Source: an uncultured Collinsella sp. (GTDB lineage Bacteria; Actinomycetota; Coriobacteriia; Coriobacteriales; Coriobacteriaceae). Taken from it: a stretch of 64,000 nucleotides of DNA. Both the position numbers and the translations under genes were made by a program. How positions within the stretch are numbered: position 1 is the first letter of the stretch; each line of letters starts with the position of its first letter. Of the stretch, positions 57,889 to 64,000 are shown in pieces. The stretch is from contig CAUEQD010000010.1 in the NCBI GenBank assembly GCA_959019945.1, forward strand, positions 1 through 64,000. The letters are read 5' to 3'. The notes under the pieces were generated by a model. The model was given only the letters and a program-made list of their open reading frames with translations. It had not been told where the DNA came from and made no database searches.

Positions 57889-57929
57889 GATCGTATGGCC
57901 CGTCGTCTTGATTGCCTTTGGAGAAACCT

Positions 57930-58818
57930 GTGCAGTTGTCTCAACTCGAATATCTTCAAGCGGTAGCGAATTATGGCGGCGTGCGCAAGGCGGCTCGCGC
58001 CGTTCATGTGAGTCCGCAGGCTGTTTCGTCGGCGATCAAGAAGCTGGAATCTGAGTATCAGGTCGTTTTGCTCGACCGGTCGACGGGCGAGGCCGTTTTG
58101 TCTCCTGCAGGGCGAGAGTTTGCGGGACGCGCGCGTAATCCTCGCGCAAGTCGATGATCTCAAAAATTACGCTCGGTCGATGGGGCAGGGTGTTTCGCCT
58201 GACGGTCATTTTCGTCTTTACGCCCCCTGCCTTCATGGGCGGGGGCGTCTTTTTGACGAAAACTGGTACGACTCGTTTGAGAGTTCGCACCCCCAGATTC
58301 ACCTCGACGTGTGGCATCAGCCAACGGCTACGTGTTTTGAGTCTCTTTTGCTCGGGATATCGGATGCGGCTATTTCATTCGAGAAGCCACGGGGCAGCGC
58401 CCTTTGTTCGAAATACCTGGGTGAAAAGGAGCTCAAGGTTCTTTCGTGTCCGGTTGGCCATCGTGTCAGGGGCACCATAACCATTCGTGAACTATTGAGC
58501 GGTAGGCTTGCTGTCCCCATCAACTTGTCGCCCTGTCTCAATGCAATCAACCAGTGCCCTGAGGCCCAACTCGTTAATTTCCGCTTTCGTGATGTCGAAT
58601 ATGGAAGCGAGAGACAGATTGAGTTTCTTCAAGGCGGGGGATTGATATTGAGCTTTTCTGGCTCCTCTCTTGCATCAGATGGATCCAACGTGAGCGAATG
58701 CTCCATTGAGGGCTCGCGCGACGTAACCTTGCCTATCTATTTTTGCTACCGGCAAAACGCCTGGACGGATCGGCATCAGACGGTATTTCTTCACCTGTTG
58801 CGCCATCTCGCTTCTTGA
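57930..58818 (+). pseudogene. LysR-type regulator split by a frameshift
   Basis: The first frame (GTG 57930, GGAG upstream) encodes the LysR winged helix: LSQLEYLQAVANYGGVRKAA, VSPQAVSSAIKKLESEYQ and LSPAGREFAGRAR, and then goes out of frame. The second frame, open from about 58120 to 58818, continues with RVILAQVDDLKNYA and the whole effector domain. The break falls in a CGCGCGCG run (58128-58135); adding one CG unit restores one frame. So a single dinucleotide contraction, which could also be reversible slippage. Neighbour of the MFS gene at 58936. Confidence 0.82.
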
Positions 58819-58935
58819 GGTTGCTTGGCTTCGTGCCGTCAAATGAATATTGACGATTTGTAACGTATGGCTGACGGTTTTGCCTTCATGCTTTTTGAGA
58901 CCTCGGCTTGGATTATCGGCCTTTGGAGGAGGAGT

Positions 58936-60096
58936 ATGAAAAACCGTACGGTTTGGCTGTATATGGCGTTTGTTTTCCTATCGAACTTCAGCACCATCTT
59001 GTATTTTCTGACGGTTTACCTTGAGTTCGTCGGATTCTCGATGGTCGCGATTTCTGGCATGATGATTGCGTACCAGGTAAGCAAATTTGCTCTCGAGATT
59101 CCTACCGGCTATATCGCCGATAGATTTGGGCGAAAGATAAGTGGCCTGGTGGGTATCGCGGGAATGCTCGGATACTACGCTGCCCTGCTCCTCATACGAT
59201 CTCCTCTGCTTTTGATAGGTGCGTTTGCCCTCAAGGGTTTTGCCGTCGCATGCGTGAGCGGTTCTATTGAGGCAATCTATATCGATTCCGTCTCCCAAGA
59301 TCAGCTCGTTAGGCTTAATGTGGTTGAGCGATTCGTCTTTTACGCATCTTATGCTCTTTCCGCGTGTGTGGGCGGCTTCATCTCGTCAGAAGGTGCATAT
59401 TTCATCGGTCTTTCGGCCGATATCTTTACGATGGTATTGACGTTACTTGTCGTTGCCTGCATTCCCGAAACGAAAGGGAAAGGTAGCGCTGCGGCTTCTA
59501 TGAGCCAAATTAGCCCGAGGATGATTTGGACTGCCATTGCGGGCAATGGCACGCTTCGCTCGGCGTTCGTCATGGACTGTTCTCAGGCATTTGCTTTTGT
59601 CGCTCTGGAAGATTTTTTCTCACTGCTGCTCGCAGCCCGTGGAATGGGTGCCGTCGCTTCGGGCATGACCATTGCGGTCCAGCTCCTTGTCTCCGCCTCC
59701 ATAGGGTTTATCGTGCCCAGCGTAATTGCTCATGTCGACAAGAGGCTTTTTGCGCGTATTTGCGGCATCATCCGTCTCATTCTAGCTGCTTTGTTTTTAA
59801 CCCCTTTTATTCCGGTTGACCTGTTGCCCGTTTTCTATGTGCTGCAGACGGTTGCCTACTCGTTATTTGCTCCGATCAAATACTCAGTTTTTCAAAATGC
59901 TGCCGACTCATCGATGCTCTGTTCGTTGATTTCGGTTCAAAGCCAGATGGTGGCGGTGGGCGCCGTTCTTTTCTATCTGCTCAATGCTGTGTTGAGTAGC
60001 GTTGTGGGTATTCGGGTTGTGCTGCTTGTTGCGCTTGGGATTTCTTCTCTGGCGTATGTCCCCGCGCTATTTCGCCTTACAAGTCGAAGACCATGA
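58936..60096 (+). CDS. MFS transporter
   Basis: 386 residues, 12 segments. NRTVWLYMAFVFLSNFSTIL, ALEIPTGYIADRFGRKISGL (MFS loop 2-3) and a central loop with PETKGKGSAAASMSQISPRM; a group near DHA-type drug carriers but substrate unknown. It differs from the tandem pair at 54884. ATG 58936 has AGGAGG upstream; the frame is open further (58867) without a ribosome site. May be under the now-broken LysR gene next to it. Confidence 0.85.
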   Translation: MKNRTVWLYMAFVFLSNFSTILYFLTVYLEFVGFSMVAISGMMIAYQVSKFALEIPTGYIADRFGRKISGLVGIAGMLGYYAALLLIRSPLLLIGAFALKGFAVACVSGSIEAIYIDSVSQDQLVRLNVVERFVFYASYALSACVGGFISSEGAYFIGLSADIFTMVLTLLVVACIPETKGKGSAAASMSQISPRMIWTAIAGNGTLRSAFVMDCSQAFAFVALEDFFSLLLAARGMGAVASGMTIAVQLLVSASIGFIVPSVIAHVDKRLFARICGIIRLILAALFLTPFIPVDLLPVFYVLQTVAYSLFAPIKYSVFQNAADSSMLCSLISVQSQMVAVGAVLFYLLNAVLSSVVGIRVVLLVALGISSLAYVPALFRLTSRRP

Positions 60097-60129
60097 GCAT
60101 GCATGCATCGATAACTTATATATCAACGC

Positions 60130-60163
60130 AATAAACCCGAGCTCGAGGGCGTTTGGGTTTATT
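60130..60163 (+). terminator. Terminator after the MFS gene
   Basis: AATAAACCC (60130-60138) pairs with GGGTTTATT (60155-60163) around a GC-rich interior. Confidence 0.7.
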
Positions 60164-60216
60164 ATTGAAGCGTATGTAACCTGGCGGCGCCACACCGCCT
60201 GTTAGTAGGGAGACAC

Positions 60217-61395
60217 ATGAACGTTCTGGTCGTCAACGCAGGATCTTCGACCCTTAAGTATCAGGTCATCGATACCAAATCCCACAAGGTGTCCGCAAAG
60301 GGCTCCTGTGAGCGCGTCTGCTTTACCGGCGGTACCTTCACCCACGCTGCCAACGGCTCCAAGAAGGTGACCGAGAACATCGAGTTCCCCGACCACAAGG
60401 TCGCCATCGAGGTCGTCCTGAAGGACCTCGAGGCTAACGGCGTCAAGATCGAGGGCATCGGTCACCGCATCGTTCAGGGCGGTTGGTACTTTGGCGATTC
60501 CTCCCTCGTCGACGAGGACGTTCTCGCCAAGATTCGCGAGGTTGCCCCGCTCGCTCCGCTGCACAACAACCCCGAGGCCAACGTTATCGAGTTCTGCCTG
60601 GAGCAGTATCCCGACCTGCCCAACGTCACGGTCTACGACACCGCTTTCCATTTCAACATGCCCGAGGTCGCCAAGACCTACGCTCTGCCCAAGGACGTTT
60701 GCGACAAGCTGCACATCCGTAAGTACGGCGCTCACGGCACCAGCTATCGCTACATCTCCAAGAAGGTTGCCGAGATGACCAACGGCGAGGCCCGCAAGGT
60801 TGTCGTGTGCCACATTGGCTCCGGCGCTTCCCTGTGCGCCATCGAGGACGGCAAGTGCATGGACACCACCATGGGCCTTACCCCGCTCGACGGCGTCATG
60901 ATGGGCACCCGCTGCGGTTCCATCGACCCGGCTACCGTGTGCTACCTGCAGCGCGAGGGCGGCTACACCTTCGACGAGGTCGACGAGATGATGAACAAGA
61001 AGTCCGGCCTTTTGGCTGTGACCGGCGGCAAGACCAACGACTGCCGCAACGTTGAGGAGCTCGCCGCTGCCGGTGACCCTGAGGCTCAGCTCGCCTTCGA
61101 TATGTTCGTCTACAAGATTGCCGCCAAGGCCGCCGAGATGGCAACCTCCATGTGCGGCATGGACACGCTTGTCTTTACCGCTGGCATCGGCGAGCACGCT
61201 CCGGCTGTCCGCGCCGGTGTGGCCGACCGTCTGGCCTTTATGAGCGTCAAGATGGACCATGCCCGCAACGCCCTGCGTGGCGACGGCGCCTGGTGCCTGT
61301 CCGCCAAGGATTCCAAGGTCAAGATCTTCGTCATCCCCACGGACGAGGAGTTCATGATCGCTTCCGACGTCGAGCGCATCGTCAACGGCAAGTAA
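60217..61395 (+). CDS. ackA: Acetate kinase (first tandem copy)
   Basis: 392 residues. NVLVVNAGSSTLKYQVIDT (phosphate 1 loop), GHRIVQGGWYF, FDTAFH-type HFNMPEVA with catalytic His/Asp region, HIGSGASLCAIEDGKCMDT, TMGLTPLDGVMMGTRCGSID and TAGIGEHAPAVRA (adenosine). Converts acetyl phosphate and ADP to acetate and ATP, the main energy step of fermentation. A second copy follows at 61560, pta converges at 63091. AGGGAGACAC precedes ATG. Confidence 0.95.
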   Translation: MNVLVVNAGSSTLKYQVIDTKSHKVSAKGSCERVCFTGGTFTHAANGSKKVTENIEFPDHKVAIEVVLKDLEANGVKIEGIGHRIVQGGWYFGDSSLVDEDVLAKIREVAPLAPLHNNPEANVIEFCLEQYPDLPNVTVYDTAFHFNMPEVAKTYALPKDVCDKLHIRKYGAHGTSYRYISKKVAEMTNGEARKVVVCHIGSGASLCAIEDGKCMDTTMGLTPLDGVMMGTRCGSIDPATVCYLQREGGYTFDEVDEMMNKKSGLLAVTGGKTNDCRNVEELAAAGDPEAQLAFDMFVYKIAAKAAEMATSMCGMDTLVFTAGIGEHAPAVRAGVADRLAFMSVKMDHARNALRGDGAWCLSAKDSKVKIFVIPTDEEFMIASDVERIVNGK

Positions 61396-61409
61396 TTGAT
61401 GCAAGGGGA

Positions 61410-61446
61410 GGGGACTGGATGGCCTTGTGCCGTTCAGCCCCCTTTT
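61410..61446 (+). terminator. Terminator between the two acetate kinase genes
   Basis: GGGGACTGGATGGC and GCCGTTCAGCCCC pair with one bulge and wobble pairs, followed by TTTT. Confidence 0.75.
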
Positions 61447-61461
61447 ATGCGCTTTGAGCGA

Positions 61462-61489
61462 AGAGTTTAATAGATAATTATTGAACTCT
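61462..61489. promoter_or_regulatory. Inverted repeat upstream of the second acetate kinase
   Basis: AGAGTTTAATA (61462-61472) and TATTGAACTCT (61479-61489) pair at 10 of 11 positions around GATAAT, in an AT-rich stretch before ackA copy 2. Candidate operator; GATAAT itself could be a -10 element. Confidence 0.55.
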
Positions 61490-61559
61490 GATAACTTCTT
61501 ATTAAGGATACGGCCGCCTTATAGGTTTGCCGACCGTACTGTAATCACGAAGGAGTCTC

Positions 61560-62738
61560 ATGAACGTACTTGTTGTCAACGCCGGCAGCTCGAGCCTTAA
61601 ATATCAGCTTTTGGACACCGATACCCGCGAGGTCTTCGCTAAGGGTAACTGCGAGCGCATCGGCTCGGAGATGGGCATCTTTGGCCACTCCGAGAACGGT
61701 GGTGCCAAGCAGACCGAGGAGATTCCTTTCCCCGACCATCGCTCGGCTATCGCGCGCGTGCTCGAGGAGCTCGAGAAGACCGACGTTACGATCGATGGCA
61801 TTGGCCACCGTATCGTTCAGGGCGGCTGGTACTTCGATGATTCCGCGGTCGTCGACGATGAGGTCATGGCCAAGATCCTTGAGGTGGCGCCACTTGCCCC
61901 GCTGCACAACTACGGTGAGGCCGCAGCAATTGAGTATTGCCGCGAGAAATATCCGGAGCTGCCCAACGTGGCCGTCTTCGATACGTCGTTCCATATGACG
62001 ATGCCCGAGGTCGCCTACACCTACGCCCTGCCCAAGGACGTCTGCGACAAGTACCACGTGCGCAAGTACGGCGCCCACGGCACGAGTCACCGTTACGAGT
62101 GGATGATGGCCAAGGAGATCCTGGGCACGCGCTGCCACCGTCTGCTGTCGTGCCACCTGGGCAACGGCGCCTCGCTCGCCGCTATCGAGGACGGCGTGTG
62201 CCGCGACACCACGATGGGGCTCACGCCGCTTGACGGCCTGATGATGGGAACCCGCTGCGGCTCCATCGACCCGGCCACCGTGTGCTACCTGCAGCGTGAG
62301 GGCGGCTACAGCTACCAGGAAGTCGACGACATGATGAACAAGCAGTCTGGTCTGCTTGCTATCTCGGGTATCTCCAACGACGCCCGCGACATCCGCACGC
62401 GCGCCTCCGAGGGCGACGAGCGCTGCCTGCTCGCCTTCGATATGTTCGCCTACAAGGCCATGCAGCAGGCCGGCTCCATGATCGCTTCCATGGCGGGCGT
62501 GGACACCATCACCTTTACCGCCGGCATTGGCGAGAACGACTGGTCGATTCGCAAGGCCTTCTGCGACTGCTTTGAGTGGCTGGGCGTGCGCATCGACAAC
62601 AACAAGAACCGCGAGGCCGTGGGCAATGGCCCGCAGGTCATCAGTGCCGCCGGTTCCTCCGTCACGGTCATGGTCATCCCCACCGACGAGGAATACATGA
62701 TCGCCCACGACGTCGAGCGTCTGACCAAGAACAACTAA
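61560..62738 (+). CDS. ackA: Acetate kinase (second tandem copy)
   Basis: 392 residues, closely similar to the copy at 60217: NVLVVNAGSSSLKYQLLDT, GHRIVQGGWYFDDSAVVDDE, DTSFHMTMPEVAYTYALPKD, GNGASLAAIEDGVCRDTTMG and ITFTAGIGENDWSIRK. All catalytic motifs are intact, so both enzymes should work; the C-terminal half (QAGSMIASMAGVDT) differs most. It has its own upstream region with an inverted repeat and its own terminator, so regulation can differ. AAGGAGTCTC precedes the ATG. Confidence 0.95.
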   Translation: MNVLVVNAGSSSLKYQLLDTDTREVFAKGNCERIGSEMGIFGHSENGGAKQTEEIPFPDHRSAIARVLEELEKTDVTIDGIGHRIVQGGWYFDDSAVVDDEVMAKILEVAPLAPLHNYGEAAAIEYCREKYPELPNVAVFDTSFHMTMPEVAYTYALPKDVCDKYHVRKYGAHGTSHRYEWMMAKEILGTRCHRLLSCHLGNGASLAAIEDGVCRDTTMGLTPLDGLMMGTRCGSIDPATVCYLQREGGYSYQEVDDMMNKQSGLLAISGISNDARDIRTRASEGDERCLLAFDMFAYKAMQQAGSMIASMAGVDTITFTAGIGENDWSIRKAFCDCFEWLGVRIDNNKNREAVGNGPQVISAAGSSVTVMVIPTDEEYMIAHDVERLTKNN

Positions 62739-62760
62739 CGCGCGCATTTGCAAGTAAACG

Positions 62761-62796
62761 AAAGGCCTCCAAAGCAACAGCTCCGGAGGCCTTTTT
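62761..62796 (+). terminator. Terminator of ackA copy 2
   Basis: AAAGGCCTCC (62761-62770) pairs perfectly with GGAGGCCTTT (62785-62794), followed by TTTTT. Confidence 0.9.
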
Positions 62797-62945
62797 GCTA
62801 GCAGGCGGAAATACCAGTCCCAAAGTGACCATCGCCAGTAACGCCTGCACTCCCAGCAACGGCACCCGGCCATCCAGATCTTCAGCCTCAGCTCGTAGCC
62901 AAGCCGCCGTCCACTCCAGATGCCCTAATTGCTACGTAGCGGTAG
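62797..62945. other. Non-coding gap before the nested palindrome
   Basis: No convincing gene or known site; short open frames here lack ribosome sites. Confidence 0.4.
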
Positions 62946-63074
62946 AAGGCCGTACGGGCTAACCCCTGAAAACAATCCGCAGACCAGAAACGCCCCCGTT
63001 CGTAGCTCCGAAGGAGCAGAACGGGGGCGTTTCATTGGTCGAGGACGTTTTCAGGGGTTAGCCCGTACGGCCTT
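62946..63074. repeat. Three-level nested palindrome between ackA and pta
   Basis: Outer arms 62946-62973 and 63047-63074 are perfect 28-bp complements; a second stem (GAAACGCCCCCGTTC, 62987-63001, with 63019-63033) is perfect over 15 bp; an innermost GCTCC/GGAGC stem closes it (63005-63017); GACCA/TGGTC pairs lie between the first two levels. The inner stem with flanking A and T would terminate transcription in both directions. Confidence 0.92.
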
Positions 63075-63090
63075 CGGGCGAGTGCGTACG

Positions 63091-64000
63091 CTACTCAGCC
63101 ATCTGAGCCTGGACGGCGGTGATGGCCACGACACCCACGATGTCGTCGGCAGAGCAGCCGCGCGACAGGTCGTTGACCGGCTTGGCGATGCCCTGCAGGA
63201 TGGGGCCGTAGGCGTTAGCGCCAGCGAAGCGCTGGACCAGCTTGTAGCCGATGTTGCCTGCCTCGAGGTCGGGGAACACGAGCACGTTGGCCTTACCGGC
63301 GACAGAGGAGCCGGGAGCCTTGAGCTGGGCGACGGTGGGGACGATAGCGGCATCGAGCTGCAGGTCGCCGTCGATGGCGAGCTCGGGAGCCTTCTCCTTG
63401 CAGAACTTCACGGCCTCCTGGACCTTCTTGGCGACCTCGCCGCCGGCGGAGCCCATGGTGGAGTAGGAGAGCATGGCCACGTGCGGCTCAACGTTGCCCA
63501 TGAAGGTGGACCAGGAATGAGCGGAGGCGATGGCGATCTCGGAGAGCTCGTCGGAGGACGGGTTGATGTTGAGGCCGCAGTCGGCGAAGATCAGCGTGCC
63601 GTCGGTGCCGAACTGCGGAGTGTCGGTGCACATCACGAAGAAGGCCGACACCAGCTTGGTGCCCGGGGCGGTCTTGAGGATCTGCAGTGCGGGGCGCAGC
63701 GTGTCGGCGGTGGAGTGGCAGGCGCCGGAGACCAGGCCGTCGGCGTCGCCCATCTTGACCATCATGGTGCCAAAGTAGGTAGCATCCATCACCTGGGCGC
63801 GAGCCTGCTCGATGGTGACGCCCTTCTTGGCGCGGAGCTCGGCAAACTTCTGCGCGTACTCCTCGTGCTTCTCGGCATTGCGCGGGTCGATGACGGTAGC
63901 GCCGGGAACGTTGATCTCGTCGGGGTTGCCCAGGATGACGATCTTTGCCAGGCCCTCCTCGATGATCTTGGTAGCTGCGACGATGGTGCGCGGATCCTCG
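63091..64000 (-). CDS. pta: Phosphate acetyltransferase (5' partial)
   Basis: The gene enters from beyond the window end; about 302 residues are visible, reading EDPRTIVAATKIIEEGLAKI at the edge, then ILGNPDEINVPGATVIDPRN. The core includes ATYFGTMMVKMGDADGLVSG, FADCGLNINPSSDELSEIAI, MLSYSTMGSAGGEVAKKV, QLDAAIVPTVAQLKAPGSSV and ANVLVFPDLEAGNIGYKLVQ. Pta makes acetyl phosphate from acetyl-CoA, feeding the two acetate kinases that converge on it. About 30 N-terminal residues are missing; the ATG at 63792 is internal. Confidence 0.95.
   Translation of the reverse strand, partial: EDPRTIVAATKIIEEGLAKIVILGNPDEINVPGATVIDPRNAEKHEEYAQKFAELRAKKGVTIEQARAQVMDATYFGTMMVKMGDADGLVSGACHSTADTLRPALQILKTAPGTKLVSAFFVMCTDTPQFGTDGTLIFADCGLNINPSSDELSEIAIASAHSWSTFMGNVEPHVAMLSYSTMGSAGGEVAKKVQEAVKFCKEKAPELAIDGDLQLDAAIVPTVAQLKAPGSSVAGKANVLVFPDLEAGNIGYKLVQRFAGANAYGPILQGIAKPVNDLSRGCSADDIVGVVAITAVQAQMAE

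Noticed and set aside
61545..62873. A 442-codon minus-strand open frame opposite the second acetate kinase
   Set aside because: Shadow of a fully conserved gene; begins in the non-coding gap with an odd Cys/Trp/Arg-rich stretch.

Overview
The window reads as a chromosomal segment of a high-GC, anaerobic, gut-type Actinobacterium of the class Coriobacteriia, most probably Collinsella. This is inferred from gene content (fermentative L-lactate dehydrogenase, two acetate kinases facing a phosphate acetyltransferase, ECF transport, C69 dipeptidase, D-aspartate ligase with aspartate racemase) and from codon use; no rRNA or other marker gene is present to prove it. No tRNA, rRNA, CRISPR array, insertion sequence or prophage was seen.

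Layout. 1-1515: two HAD phosphatases. 1666-13054: a single-strand catabolic cluster that looks like an enlarged fructosamine (frl-type) operon: GntR regulator, YfcC-type carrier, amidohydrolase, FrlC-like epimerase, FrlB-like SIS deglycase, two PfkB kinases, a second amidohydrolase, YjbQ, BtpA and an FGGY kinase. A strong promoter with a perfect palindromic operator precedes the carrier, but the carrier carries an amber codon after codon 13 and the deglycase seems to have lost its stop. 13136-14730: tatD and tcdA (minus). 14940-16168: a tiny membrane peptide that may be a holin-like toxin, then an SdpR/SdpI-type pair. 16349-27660: ettA, two hypothetical proteins, nadE, an aminotransferase, ldh, a DUF2974 hydrolase and a nucleoid-associated protein. 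27909-31710: the lysine/diaminopimelate operon on the minus strand (lysA-dapA fused in one frame, dapB, dapH) behind a lysine riboswitch, with a divergent M20 deacetylase candidate (32092-33279).

33382-38904: a HigBA toxin-antitoxin pair, small membrane and FxLYD proteins, an HTH protein with a Ser/Thr kinase, a coiled-coil cell-wall protein and a MOSC protein. 39139-41226: an ATP-grasp ligase and aspartate racemase, probably a D-Asp cell-wall bridge module. 41352-44841: an ECF transporter (T, fused double ATPase, S component) behind a leader peptide with three consecutive Trp codons and a terminator, which points to tryptophan uptake under ribosome-mediated attenuation. 45036-49398: C69 dipeptidase, a 30-residue membrane peptide, a diacylglycerol-kinase-like protein and RNase D. 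49463-52043: a zinc metallopeptidase and xseAB. 52240-60096: a visibly more AT-rich stretch with a MerR regulator, a carboxylesterase, tandem MFS carriers, a HIT protein, a frameshifted LysR regulator and another MFS carrier. 60217-64000: two tandem acetate kinases convergent with pta, which runs off the window.

Standout non-coding structure: the Trp attenuator, the lysine riboswitch, a two-copy nested-hairpin repeat whose outer stems differ in sequence but still pair, and several very long perfect palindromes between genes.
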